Numbered from the stretch's first letter, positions 22,524 through 33,831 are shown. The stretch: DNA of 64,000 bases from Gerris lacustris (GCA_951217055.1 OX578277.1:104039511-104103510), one strand, 5' to 3'. Notes: generated from the sequence alone by a model not told the origin. A program made the numbers and translations.

Positions 22524-22807
22524 TTATTATTATTTATTATATATTGTAAATATAATTCTGTATTTGTGGAATATTGAAATCTTTCTTTTGAACTGTTACC
22601 CTCCAAAATAACGCTAAATTTTCGCTAAAAAAAGACTAAATTTTCACAGTGAAAATAAACGTCATACTTTTTGCTAAAACGTCATAAAACAACCGATTTT
22701 CTAAAATAGAGGTCATAAAACAGGATAATAAAAGTCATAAAAGTCATAGAATAAAGGTCATGAAATGGAAAAATAAAAGTCATAAACGTCCCGTCTCTGC
22801 TCATAAC

Positions 22808-23989
22808 GAATCCAATTTCGGTAGCCACCAAAAGCAGAGTTCAGTTAGTTACCAAGGGTTACAAATAAAAGCGCAGTGCAGTTAGTTTTGAAATCCCGTC
22901 TCTCCACCAATAAAATAGGATATAGATAGATAAGGGCTAGTTTTATATACTAGTGCATAGGGGAAGCTGATTTCGTTTTGAAAAAGTAGAAAAGCCATTT
23001 GAAAGCAGAACATAGCGAAGTGTAGCGACGCTGCTCCACTTCGCTTCTAGCAGCCTTTTATTTTAAACTATGAATGTATTTGGTTGACCACTCTGCTTTG
23101 CTTTTAGAGCGATCATGCCCACTATTCGACTCCCTTCTTTGAGAGTAGAATTAAGAATAGTTTATTAATACGGTTTAATTGTGTTATGAACACAAAATTA
23201 TATAACAATAACGTAATGATCGCCCTAGAAAATAAAAATACTAATAAAGAAAATAAACCAAGAAATAAAGAATTAACAAGTGAACAAGGATTTGCACTAC
23301 AAAAAATGCATTAAATTGAAGAACAATAAAAAAAAAACCAAATGGTTGTGCGTGAAGCGGTGATATAGTGAACATAAAATCATTAATCGGCAGAGGAACT
23401 GCGGATAAAAGAAATGCATAATGAACGTGAAGCTTGAAAAAAAAAAAAAAAAAAAAAATCTTATGGCAAGTTAATCAGATCAAATTGTTATTCTTATTGT
23501 TTCTACAGCCCAGCAGACTGTAAATTTTATATCTTACGCGTTTATGTTGGTCTCTGAGGCATTGCATACTGCCTAAATCCCGAGGCATAGCCGAGGGAGT
23601 TAAATACAGCGAGGGTACTATGACATTTTGCTCCCGTGGTACGAGATTTTTCCTCAGTAAGGGAGAAAAATAAAACAAAAGATTTCGATTTTAACTATTT
23701 CTTAAGATATTTATACCTAAAGAAAATTACAAATAAAATTTACAAATTTTTATACCTTTAACTTTTAATAAACACATATAAAAATAAAGAAAAAAGTTTT
23801 ATAACATCTTATAGTAAAAAAAACAAAAACAACATAAATGTGCAATTGGTAAAAAAAAATAATAATTTGGCCCCACTGTAAACAAATATTATTATTTTAT
23901 TATCTCTTAAAGTAACGCCAGTATTATTAACTTTAGTTATTGGGGTACATACTTAATTTCCTCCCTCATTTTTACTTTCCTCCCTTATT
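22808..23989. other. Unassigned DNA with short hairpins
   Basis: A small foldback lies at about 23014-23047 (AGCGAAGTG...CACTTCGCT). A 24-bp A-run is at 23435-23458. A palindromic phrase 'cccgaggcatagccgaggg' is at about 23579-23597, in a style like the hairpins at 7307 and 26240. No gene was recognised. Confidence 0.5.
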
Positions 23990-24119
23990 GCTTCCGAGCT
24001 TACCGAAGGTAACGGAAGCTTTGTGTTCACTTTTGAGAACGAAAAACTTTTATGCCTCCGATTTCAAAAATTCCAAGACAGAAATCCGTTTCAGACATCA
24101 GGGAACATTTTTGGTCTCG

Positions 24120-24170
<51 letters not shown>

Positions 24171-24600
24171 CTGTCTGTCGGTCTGTGTGTCCGCAAATTA
24201 TGAAACGTGCGACGATAACTTGAGTTAATGTCGACCGATTTTGATGAAATTTGGTAGACATGTTCATTTTAGCAATGCTCAGGACGAGTTCGTTGGACAA
24301 CGTTATCCATCCAAGCGTTCACGAGCAATGCTCGCGTAAACGTGAACTTTAAATTAAAAATTGGAATTTTAGGTCGGGGAAAAAATCTAACTTCATCTAT
24401 TCAATGAGAAATACATTTTTTTCAAATACAATTTTTTAGTAAAACCAACAGCGACACCGCTATGAAGTGTTAAAGATCGCTAAAACTATTAATAGTTTTT
24501 ACAAAATAAACAATATTACAATAAAGTAATATAACAATAATTGTTATAGTATATGATAGGATGCGAGGAAGCTATGTGCCACACTAATTGGCAGTCTGTT
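23990..24600 (+). repeat. Chimeric repeat: A end, D middle, A end
   Basis: 23990-24200 is the hairpin end of family A (GCTTCCGAGCTTACCGAAGG) with its (GTCT)n tract. About 24207-24520 matches the core of family D ('cgacgataacttgagt', 'acaacgttatcc', 'ctatgaagtg.taaagatcgct'). 24550-24600 is the distal end of family A ('gaggaagctatgtgccacac'). Confidence 0.8.
24119..24182. repeat. (GTCT)n microsatellite
   Basis: About 15 tetranucleotide units; an expanded version of the CTGTCTGTC tract present in all family A, B and F copies. Confidence 0.95.
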
Positions 24601-24683
24601 TTTACTTTCCTCCTTTCCCTTCCTCATTTTCACTACAAGGCTGTAATGGAATTCATTACTCCCTATAAACTAGGGTAGAATGC

Positions 24684-24945
24684 TGGTTAGATGTGGTTAG
24701 AGGAGGTTAGATGTGGTTAGAGGAGGTTAGATGTGGTTAGAGGAGGTTAGAGGTGGTTAGAGATGGTTAGAGGTGGTTAGAGGTAGATAGAAGTGGTTAG
24801 ATGTGGTTAGAGGTAGATAGAAGTGGTTAGATGTGGTTAGAGATGGTTAGAGGTGGTTAGAGGTAGATAGAAGTGGTTAGATGTGGTTAGAGGTAGATAG
24901 AAGTGGTTAGATGTGGTTAGAGATGGTTAGAGGTGGTTTGATGTG
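24684..24945. repeat. GGTTAGAKGT minisatellite
   Basis: The array has 10-bp units (GGTTAGATGT, GGTTAGAGGA, GGTTAGAGGT, AGATAGAAGT) organised in a higher-order pattern, about 26 units. A short relative (30247-30285) lies inside the element at 30042. Confidence 0.9.
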
Positions 24946-25861
24946 TAAACTTAAAAAGGGTAGAGGTTTTCTCCCTTCGAAAGGAAAACTATTTACAATC
25001 GTACTATGTGGAGATTCTTTATTTTAAAAAAGTTACATTCGGTATAATGATAGATCTTTTGTTAAATAAATATTTATCACATCCTTACTATTCCCGACTT
25101 ATAAAGTCGTGAGTGTCTAGCCGTTAAAACAACACCTAATGTACAACTCGTTAGGTTTTTAAAAAAATGAAGAATTAAAAAAAACAAAAAAAAAAACAAA
25201 TGAATGATGAGTCTGGAAAGACAAAGAGTAAAAAGATTCAAGTCTGTAAGAGTCGGTAAACGCAGCATATCAGAGAGGTTACCGAAGTTCTCCAACATAA
25301 ATCCCTTATATATTCTCTTTTAAAAACCCTCTATGAGTCAGAGAGGTAACAAGAAGAAGAAAGAGTGGAATAGGAATGAACGAGGGATCCCCTCGTCTGA
25401 CCGGTCCTACATCATAGAATATCCAGGTAGAGAAGAACTTCCAACTGCTTCGGAATGGAAGAGATAAAGGAAGATGAAACAAGTAAAGCCACATTCCAAG
25501 CAAGGTTCGTCAGAATGGATAGGAAGTAATAATATAAAGAACTTACTGAAGCCGATATGTCGTCATCTATATAATTAGTCAATTAATATTATAATTATTA
25601 CTCATTAACATATTTTAGTCTAATAAAATATTAATTAGATTTAAATTAAATTCTCCAATATTTGTTTTCTTAATTACATTTTGTAACCTTCACAAAGGCG
25701 CTAGAATCTAATTAAAACTTTTCTACTTCTCAATCTAAAATTTATTTATAATTTATTATTCACTGATATTGATAACAATATCAGTCAGCAAAATATCAAC
25801 TCTTAATTTAGACACTTATGCTGTTACATCAGATTCTATGTCAATTATTAGATTCTTTATT
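24946..25861. other. Unassigned DNA
   Basis: Contains open frames of 73 and 65 codons (25077-25298 and 25306-25503, minus strand) with no recognisable domain and no splice signals that I could link. Otherwise A/T-rich. Confidence 0.5.
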
Positions 25862-26190
25862 GCTTTCGAGCTTACCGAAGGTAGTGGAAGCATGGAGATC
25901 ATTCTGAAGAACGAAATATGTATTCAGTATGTCTCCGATTTGCAAAATCCCTGGTTATAAACCCGTTTCCGACATCAGAGAACATTTTTGGCACGTATCT
26001 GTCTGTCTGGTTTGTCGTTCGGTCAGTCTGTTCATCACCAATTTTGCGAACCACCATACACAAAAACCTACTCGTCTGATTTCATTGAAATTTGGATGGT
26101 AGATCATAATTAGCCCATTGTTAGTCCCATAATAATGTCAACCTTCTGAGCCCATTATTTTCTTCCACGTGAGCACAAACTTGATATTTA
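25862..26190 (+). repeat. Family A repeat, distal end missing
   Basis: The start is a mutated hairpin (GCTTTCGAGCTTACCGAAGG). The copy keeps the (CTGT)n tract and 'agatcataattagcccattg', then ends near 26190 beside the next element. Confidence 0.8.
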
Positions 26191-26210
26191 AATAACAACT
26201 ACATACTTAA

Positions 26211-26700
26211 TAGTATATTACGCGTCGAGTGCGGAAAGTAGCATTTTGCATGCGAGTGTGGAGTTTGCACCCGAGCGATAGCGAGGGTGGTAAAACCACA
26301 CGAGCAATGCAAAATGCCGTTTTCGCACGAGTTGCGTTCTGTACTTTATCTAAGATTGTTAGATTTAAATAATAAATACAGAAAAAAATAAACTTGCTGT
26401 AAGTAAGTTCGTATCTCTCTCTTGATAAAGATGGCATTAATTCATTAGTTGTATTTTTTGCCGAATTAATTATTTCTGGAGGAGTATTATTCTCCACATT
26501 TTCGTCAAATTCACTTGATTCACTCATTGTTTTTCACTAAAAATTCGATATAAACAGTTACTTTAATAAAAGAACAGCAAATTAGTTTTGTTAAATGTAA
26601 ACAAACTTGCTAATCGTGCGTAAAGCTGAAGAATTCCTCTTCTTTACCGCACTAGCGTGGTAAAGAAGAGGAATTATTCAGAACTATGAGACGCGCATGC
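26211..26700 (-). mobile_element. Hairpin-rich unit with one 5' coding exon
   Basis: One end is TAGTATATTACGCG (26211), resembling the TAGTATATTATG end of the MITE at 10728. It holds a long foldback around 26243-26317 (GCATTTTGCAT...ATGCAAAATGC) and a 21-bp-arm hairpin at about 26631-26677 (AATTCCTCTTCTTTACC...GGTAAAGAAGAGGAATT). Between them is the frame described at 26390-26527. The far boundary is uncertain. Likely a non-autonomous derivative of a larger mobile element. Confidence 0.5.
26390..26527 (-). pseudogene. Isolated N-terminal exon, recombinase-like (tentative)
   Basis: ATG at 26527 opens an acidic leader (MSESSEFDENVENNTPPE) followed by MPSLSRERYELTYSKF. That segment is reminiscent of the SAM-like, core-binding start of tyrosine-recombinase-type proteins ('..S.ERY...Y..F'). 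The frame then leaves this coding-like part and runs into hairpin DNA up to 26207. The rest of the gene is absent. The family link is inference from one motif. Confidence 0.3.
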
Positions 26701-27461
26701 GCAATGAATACAAGTACGTAAAGAATCACTTTCTACGCATCTAAATAAAGATATAATGTTTATATTTCGTATCAATCGTAGATAAAAGTACTTATCTTAT
26801 TTTGAATGTTTGGTTGAAAGTCGCCCACAGATGGTCCGAATATCTATATCAACAGCCTACGCACATTTCATACTGCTTAAAAATAAATGTGCCCTCTCTG
26901 AGAATCGAAAACGATCCAAATCCCATTAGGCCATTCCCCTCAATAATAAAAGGGGAGGAAACTAAGGGTCCCACTAATTACTTAATGTAATTAAGCGAGT
27001 TGTCCAAAGTTTGTTTGTTATCATAAGGTGATAACCGCGCATTCTACCTCTGATAACGGTTTCGAGCTCTGAAAGCCAAGAAAATAAGAAGAATCTAGTT
27101 GTAATAAAATTCTTACACGTATAAATACAAATTAGTATTAAGGAAAAAAAGAGGCAGATACATAAAAAGTATATTTAATAAACAATTTGGTCATATAGCA
27201 TTTCTAGTCATATCTACCATTATTTTCAAATATCTTAATTTAAACATTTACCAAAACACAGATGTACTACTTTATCAAAATTATCTTTTGCCCTCTAGAT
27301 ACAGTATAGACAGGCAATTCGCTAATAATTGGATTTGTTGGACGTTTAGCTTTTACCGGTATGGCTCAAGTAACAATAAAATGGTCTAGAAAATCAGATG
27401 TCCATGAATCTATTCCCGGCTTGGAGTGTATTTTTATATATTTCACTCAACTCACTCCTAC

Positions 27462-27465
<4 letters not shown>
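26701..27465. other. Unassigned DNA
   Basis: A 62-codon frame (26802-26990) has no recognisable domain. No repeat family was identified. Confidence 0.5.

Positions 27466-27527
<62 letters not shown>
27466..27527. repeat. (AT)n microsatellite
   Basis: About 30 uninterrupted AT dinucleotides. Confidence 0.95.
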
Positions 27528-27529
<2 letters not shown>

Positions 27530-28117
27530 GTGTACTGTATTCCAAGATCATTATTTTTTAATTTTATCCTCAATATTAGCTTGAAATTATTTATAAAACA
27601 TTTACATACTAAATTTTACAGGAAGGAGAACTAAAAATAAATGTGTTTTATTTTCTTTATCCTTTTTTGAGATACATAGTTTCTTATCATAGTAGTATAA
27701 ATTATTTATATATATCTTTTTCCGAGATAGACGAAAAGAGATGAGAGTTAGGAGATGCAACTAGTGTATTTCACAGATGTATATATATAAAAATCCTGGG
27801 TTTTACATTTAGATTTATTTTTACAACTCTTTCTTCTTCCTGCAGTTCTACGATTTAATAGCTTTCACCCGACACACTTGGAAATATAATTCGTACAGAT
27901 AACTATCGAGATTTCTTTCTTTTCTTCCTGAAGACCAACCTTAAGAGAACTATTTCTCACTAAGATCTTAACAACTCAAGTGGTAACTATTTCTAAGTGG
28001 AATTTTACAAAAATGGTGAATAAACAATAAACAAGGAATGAAAAATTGTTAATCTATTATCACAATAATCACAACCCTGTAGCAAATGACAATTTATTCA
28101 TTTATTTTTTTAACTGT
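27528..28117. other. Unassigned A/T-rich DNA
   Basis: Nothing recognised apart from short A/T runs. Confidence 0.5.
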
Positions 28118-28445
28118 TAACACATCATTAGGTTATTACAGGACGGGGCATCCAGCCACTATACTCATCTACGCACGATCATCTATTGTCAGGATGAAAC
28201 ATATCTCAACAAAATCATCATCATTTACGTCCTGATCAACACATCATTAGGTTATTACAGGATGAGGGATCCGACTACTGCACTCATCTACGCACGATCA
28301 TCAATTATCACGATGAAACATATCTTAACAAAATCATCATTATTTACGTCCTGATCAACACATCATTAGGTTATTACAGGACGGTGCATCCGGCCACTTT
28401 AATCGTCTACTGTATGTAGTAAATCAGTGTGAAACATATCTCCCA
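28118..28445. repeat. 119-120 bp tandem repeat, 2.7 copies
   Basis: Units start with 'aacacatcattaggttatta' at 28118, 28238 and 28357 and include 'catctacgcacgatcatc' and 'aaaatcatca'. The copies differ at a modest number of sites. The third is truncated and diverges after about 28420. Confidence 0.9.
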
Positions 28446-29058
28446 TTTCTGGGATTCGAACTCACCAGATTTGTTAGGGTATATAAACCAAGGTTTCAGG
28501 CGTAAGAGTTTAGGTAGGCGTATTCGGCTGTTTAGTTAACAATATATTCATGAAACCGTGGAGACGTATTCGCTGGTCTTACTCTCGCCTTTCAGTCAGG
28601 TGTCAGGTTATAAACAAAACAAAGAAGGTTCATTTGTTTATCCACTGTTCTGAAGGGATAATTTTTTCTGTTGAACGTTTTCTTGTGATTTAACAATAAA
28701 CTTTTAAAACAGTTCAATTTACGCTGTTGTTCATAGTTATTCCTTTATTAAATTTTATGCATCGAACATCATTTTAAAGCAGGTAAATGCATTGACAGTA
28801 TTAAGTTTAAGTTATGATCTTTCAATAATTTCTTTTTTTTATTGATATCATAAGAAAGCATCATTAAAGCACTTTCGTTTTTTTTTAATGAGAGGGGTTA
28901 TACCATTCAAATCAACTTAAAAAAAAAAAAAAACACAAAACTAGAATAAAAAATAATTTTGGACAAAAATATCGCAACCAGTCTCTAAAGAATGGGTTCA
29001 ATGTAAAAACAAAATCATAAAAAATTAGAAGAAGACAAGTTAAGGCTTCATTCAGGGT
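28446..29058. other. Unassigned DNA
   Basis: A/T-rich with a T/A-run pair at 28878 and 28919; no gene or family recognised. Confidence 0.5.
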
Positions 29059-29374
29059 TTATAGCGGCTCCGCAAAGAAAGAGGTTTAGTGGAGGTTTAG
29101 TGGAGGTTGAGGTTACTGGATTGACTTCACGAGTAAGTTTACTCGACTTTACTCGTGAAGTCAATCCAGTAACTTCAAGATTATCTGAAGAAGGCTGCTT
29201 TAGAACAGCCGAAACCAGTCAATTGTTCCAATTACAATTTTTGTGTGAAGACGTTGTTTGGTTATTGAACTACACCTCTTTCATGATGAGTCGCTATCAC
29301 ACATTGGAGAAAAACACAGTCGAGGATCCGCAAAGAAGTTGCTTTGGAACCAACTTTTTGCGGAGCCGCTATAA
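29059..29374. mobile_element. 316-bp MITE with internal 25-bp hairpin
   Basis: The TIRs are TTATAGCGGCTCCGCAAA (29059-29076) and its exact complement (29357-29374). Inside, GTTACTGGATTGACTTCACG and five further bases (29112-29136) pair perfectly with 29149-29173 across a 12-base loop. A second partial pairing of 'gctttagaac' and 'gctttggaac' type words exists. The 95-codon open frame over it is an artefact of the hairpin. Confidence 0.75.
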
Positions 29375-30041
29375 GAAGAATAGATGAATCCGTACGCGCT
29401 AAGCTCTACTAGCTGTGAACCCACCTTTACAAGGGCACCTTTAACTCGGCTACGCTGGTCCCTGTCGTGTGTAGTGTTCATTTATTTATATATTTTTATT
29501 AAATTAACTTCTCTCATGAATAATTTCAACAATACCTCAGTGGAATTAACTAATTTAATATTGGGAAACTATAGAATCAAAATCGTTTAACTACGTTTGA
29601 TCTAGTGACGTTATGAACCCTAGAACGTGACGCTTCCCTCTATTATTAAAATGTCCATTGAAGTATTTAGTAAGATTAGGTAATTATTCAGGGACAAAAA
29701 TAGATTAGCTATTTACGGTAAACGTAAAAGGAGTTGTAAAGTAGGTCGCCGTGAATTTGCGAGCAATTTAAACCCAGGGTGCTGAATGTTCAGACGCGGA
29801 ACTATCTGCATCCGTTGAGTAATATTCTCTGATGTGGATAAGCATATCCATCTAATAATCTAATCTATAACTGAACCAAAGCCATTTACATTGTAATGAG
29901 TTTTAGTATATAGGTATGCTAAAACTATACTATCATTAAAATACCTTTTCATTGTACTAACTAAAAAAGGCTTAAATATATAAGGTCAGGATTCATATTT
30001 ATTTCAACTACAATTTTAAAGAAAACTTAGTGATTTAACAT
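29375..30041. other. Unassigned DNA
   Basis: No gene recognised; one 68-codon frame (29384-29590) without domain. Confidence 0.5.
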
Positions 30042-30460
30042 TGTCCAGGAGATAGCGTGCAAAAAAGTGAAATAACTTCAAGCTTTTAATTTTGTGAATA
30101 GGTTGATCTTTTGGTGTTTTTTTAAGAATGTGAGGTCGGTAAGTTCGCCTGCGGGACATAGCTTGGCAAAATGCATTTGAAAAAAAACAACAGGTAGAGA
30201 GCGGCCGGCTAATTCATATTGTACATGGCAGAGAAGTTTCCTAAAGGGTGGTTAGAGGTGGTTAAAGATGGTTAGAGGTGGCTCTAAATCTCGGCCTGGC
30301 ACGTACAATAAAATAAATTTATTGTAATTGTTGACCACTTTGCTTTGAAGTAATATTTGAGTAGGTAGCTACCCTATCAAGTAACAAACTATCAACTTGA
30401 TTTTTCGGTCTGCTACTTATGATCATGAAAATCACATTGCCAACATAAAGTACCTCTAAT
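30042..30460 (+). mobile_element. Half copy of the 62083 foldback MITE
   Basis: It opens with TGTCCAGGAGATAGCGTGCA and AAAAAGTG, carries 'aagttcgcctgcgggacata' and ends around 'atcatgaaaatcacattgcc', all shared with 62083-62627. Only one arm plus part of the centre is present. Four GGTTAGA-type units (30247-30285), similar to the minisatellite at 24684, are inserted in the middle. Confidence 0.75.
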
Positions 30461-30750
30461 TTAAAAAAAAATCAAATGAAATACTTACTTTGAAAAAGTA
30501 GAAAATAAGAGAAAGAGAGTGTAATAAAAAGGTTTGTAAAATTAAAGGTTGGTTTTAAGAAAATAAAATAACGTGCTCGTTTATCAGTTAAGTTCGTAAG
30601 AGAACCGAATTAAGATATACGACTGATAAGAAAAACGCAGTTGTAAAGTTTCCCAGGAATGCTTCATGCTCGACTAGTTATACTTTTTGAGAAAAGAAGG
30701 GTTAAGTCTAGTTGTAAAGGAGTAGAAGACTTGATGGCAAGTGCTTAAAG
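30461..30750. other. Unassigned DNA
   Basis: A/T-rich, nothing recognised. Confidence 0.5.
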
Positions 30751-31040
30751 TTTGGCATGGTCTGAGAAAGGCTTAGCATGGGATGAGGACAGGGAGGGGA
30801 CGGCACGGGGTTCTGGGTCAGTGACTCTGGCGATGTTAAAGCACCTTAGAGCCAAGTTAAACAAGTCTCTAGAATCCTCTAGATCTGGAGGGAGGGGACA
30901 AGGTCGTCCCTCTCACTCTCGCACCTCTACACAGAGGCGAAGGGTTCTCGAATTGGAAGCAATCGCCTGCAGGTAGTGGCCGACACAAAACACTACGCCC
31001 TCGACCTCTTCCTCCTCCACTCTCTTTAGATCTTAGAGCA
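30751..31040. other. Local GC-rich island, unrecognised
   Basis: This ~290-bp stretch is clearly richer in G and C than its surroundings. Both strands are open for about 60-75 codons, with Arg/Ser/Gly-rich predicted peptides. A consensus-like donor CAG|GTAGTG is at about 30973 on the plus strand, but I see no convincing acceptor, ATG or domain. It could be a host exon, a decayed element or a GC-rich repeat unit. Confidence 0.3.
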
Positions 31041-31244
31041 AACCTCAAGAATTTCACTGCAATACCTCAACCCCGACAACTTATAGAAACATACTTCCAT
31101 TGTCCTAAGACTTGTAAGTCCTTGAAGTTCCCCTTATATTGACTTGTTGCTTTAAAGAACATTGTTTCCCAAACTTCATACTCTATGCACCGAACAATGA
31201 ATATAAACCAAATCTGCTTTTTAATAAACATATTTGACAAACAA

Positions 31245-31800
31245 AAATCGGTCTGAGACAACTCAGTCTAACCAACTCATATTGTTGAAACTCTATTTAA
31301 ATTCCATAAAATCTCATTTAATTTTTTTTTTTTTTTTTTTTTTTAATCGTTCATTCAACAGGTGGTTGTTCACGTTTTGTTTTCGATTTTTACATCACAT
31401 TTATTTTTATCAATATCTCGGATATTAGATTTGCCCCGGGAAAACTACTTATATCGTTAGATTCGTATTTAAATGGGCAAAATTTTAGATTTTTTCTAAA
31501 TTAAAATCGTCGAATCCGTTTTCGAGAAATAATTATTTTCCCGTTTTTGGGGGGTAGCGCCCTCAAATTTAGATCTTAAATTCATTTCTCGACTTTGCTT
31601 CGGGGTATGATTGTTCTGAACATGTAAACCAAATTTTTCCAGAATCGGCCCAGTAATTTAGGCTCTACGCGTCTGTACAGACAACTGACATTTTTAAAAA
31701 AAAACACTTCTTTGGACGCAGGGGACCTCAAATCGTGTTATTCCATGAAAATCGGGGTTTCAAGCCATCACAACACTTCCTCTTTATAAATAGGAGAAAG
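31245..31800 (+). repeat. Family C repeat, long copy
   Basis: Opens with 'tcggtctgagacaactcag', has a T24 run (31322-31344), then 'ggtggttgttcacgttttgt', the CCCGGGAAAAC core, 'tttcgagaaataatt', a 'gggtagcgccctcaaattt' block and 'cagaatcggcccagtaattt'. The most complete distal part in the window. Confidence 0.75.
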
Positions 31801-32251
31801 TAAAAACGGGATATTAGAGAAAACACATTTTTTAACTCCGATGACAAGTTCCGATTACTGCATTGGAATAATAATACTCTAAGTCTACTTTACTACTCAA
31901 ACCTACTATGCCAAAGCATAGGCCACACTTAAGTAGAACTTTGCCAAATAGCTTCTAAGGTTAGTCTTGAGCAAGTAGGATGGATACCTCTTCATCATTA
32001 GCAATGATCGTCAAATATTAGAGGCTGGAAAGTTGATCGAAGAGAACGACCAACCTTCCAATACCAACCTAAAGTCAAAGGAACCGCCTTCCTTTCCAAG
32101 GCAATAGGCCCAATGTGTGGCTAGCCAAGGCGATAGTGCTGCATTGCAGCAGGAGATGAATATTTGTGAACGATTACAAGCTGGTTATAAGTGGGGCTCT
32201 GGCTTAAGATATAGTTAAGAAGTCACAGTGTAAGCAATACCCAATACTATT
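31801..32251. other. Unassigned DNA, less A/T-rich
   Basis: The segment 31900-32230 contains text such as 'gcattgcagcaggagatgaa' that may be an old LINE coding scrap ('A.L..SRR.I'-type tails are common), but I could not read a convincing protein frame. Confidence 0.35.
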
Positions 32252-32800
32252 CCTTCCGAGCTTACCGAAGGAAACAGAAGCTATGTGGTCGTTCAGAAGA
32301 AAGAAAATTTGATAAGTCTCCGATTTCAAAAATTCCAAGATAGAAATCCGTTCCAGACATCAGGGAACAATTGCTTTCGAGTTTACCGAAGGTAAATGAA
32401 GATATGTGATCGTTCTGAAGCACGAAACTTTTTCGGTTTCGTGTCTGTCTGTCGGTCTGACGCTCAATTAAAAACTATTGTTGGTCCCATATAACTTTCA
32501 ACCTTCTGCACCCATTTGTTTCTTCTTCCATATGCGCACAAACATACATTTTGTTTACACCTATATCTACAAAAGTACTCATTCGATTTTTGTGAAAATA
32601 GTAATCCGCAGATAGCGTCAAATTAATTTCAACCGCCTGCGCTCTTTAAATTTTGACTAAAACTAATTGTGACAGATTAAAAAGGGGGGGGGGGGTAATT
32701 AAACAAATTTGACAATAATAGGTTGTAAATCATAAAATCATTAAAGTATACGAAATTGGGCTCGAGGAAACAATGTGCCACACTAATTAGCACACTATTT
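32252..32800 (+). repeat. Family A copy with a second hairpin inside
   Basis: A hairpin end (CTTCCGAGCTTACCGAAGG, 32252) is followed after about 115 bp by another start (GCTTTCGAGTTTACCGAAGG, about 32370). The rest runs to a mutated distal end ('aacaatgtgccacactaatt'). This looks like one copy inserted or recombined just behind the start of another. A G11 tract lies at about 32683-32693. Confidence 0.8.
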
Positions 32801-33831
32801 ATAAAAAGGTCTTGTTCTTTACATTCCGGAGAATCATATTCAAGGGATTTACAAATGAGAATGATTACTGTCATGTAACTTGGAAACAAATTATTCTCAT
32901 TAAAAAAAAACTTTTTGATATTTTAATACTGAGAATATTTTTCTTAAGTATTTCAAATATCAACAGTAATGGAGAAAAAAAGAAATAGGCATATTAAAAT
33001 TAAATAATAAAAGAATTATTTTGTTGTATTTTACTAATGAGAGTTTTCTGGATCAAGAAAGACTTTTTAAGATTTTTTTTTTATAATTAAAACTTTGTAG
33101 GATGAAAGTTTCATGTTTAATGTTTATAAAGTAATAATTATTATTACATAAAAACGCAGTAAAATTTGGGTAGGATTAAGAAAATAAAAAGGTGTATAAA
33201 TTATATATACTTATCAAGAGAGTCAAATGAAAGTTATACTAAAATAATATAAAAGTTTAATTTTTTTAAGTCACAGCGTGAAAAGAGGAATTTTCCTTGA
33301 AAACAAAGCAATAATAAACACGAGCTAATCATAAACCATTTTATACTTCTTCCCTTGTCTATGTTTAGTTTAAATTAATTTCACTTTGGAAATTAATTTA
33401 AAGTCTCCATCTCTTTCATAAAAGTAATTTAAATTTACAAAAAGCTTTCTAATAACAACGAAGTGATAATTTTCATAGTAGGGTAAAGTAGGGTGGGGAA
33501 GGGGGGGGGGTCATAAGAGCGAGAAATGAAGGAAGAGAATAGGAAAGTGTGGGAGTTGAGAAAAACTTATAAATATTACGTGAAAATTAAAATGTTTTTT
33601 GTAAATTTTTAACCTCTACCTTGAATTTGATTTTTCTACCATAAAGTCTTTTATATATTTAGTTGTTCTGATTATTATTTTTGGTGAACTTAATGATGTT
33701 CAGTAAAACTCAGGTTATCAGTAATGGATAAAGTTCTGAAATTATACAACAGTGATTATGATTATAAAAGCATTAAAATATATACATTAAGGAATTAAGA
33801 CGTATCAGTAAATAACAGATTAAGGGTATTA
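32801..33831. other. Unassigned A/T-rich DNA
   Basis: Nothing recognised except a G10 tract at about 33501-33510 and a 'taaattaatttcactttgga aattaattta'-like palindrome near 33371-33404. Confidence 0.5.

Larger units (their letters stand above)
21043..22807. mobile_element. Second hAT element, non-autonomous, perfect TSD
   Basis: The element spans 21051-22799 (1749 bp). The ends are CAGAGACGGGA and its inverted copy (TCCCGTCTCTG, with one base of difference). It is flanked by a perfect 8-bp TSD, CTCATAAC, at 21043-21050 and 22800-22807. Multiple subterminal 'gtcataaa' words lie at both ends (about 21067-21165 and 22650-22785). The interior carries a transposase C-terminus (22341-22523) and a nested family F repeat. 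Most of the gene is gone, so it could move only in trans. Confidence 0.9.

Noticed and set aside
24684..24945. Interstitial telomeric (TTAGG)n array
   Set aside because: Units are 10 bp (GGTTAGAKGT) and are not pentamers; the TTAG core is shared only by chance of composition.
29100..29387. 95-codon protein frame
   Set aside because: It reads through the perfect hairpin and both halves of a MITE, so the frame is a by-product.
30752..30976. 74-codon gene start
   Set aside because: The apparent start codon is TTG and not ATG, and no domain or acceptor site was found.
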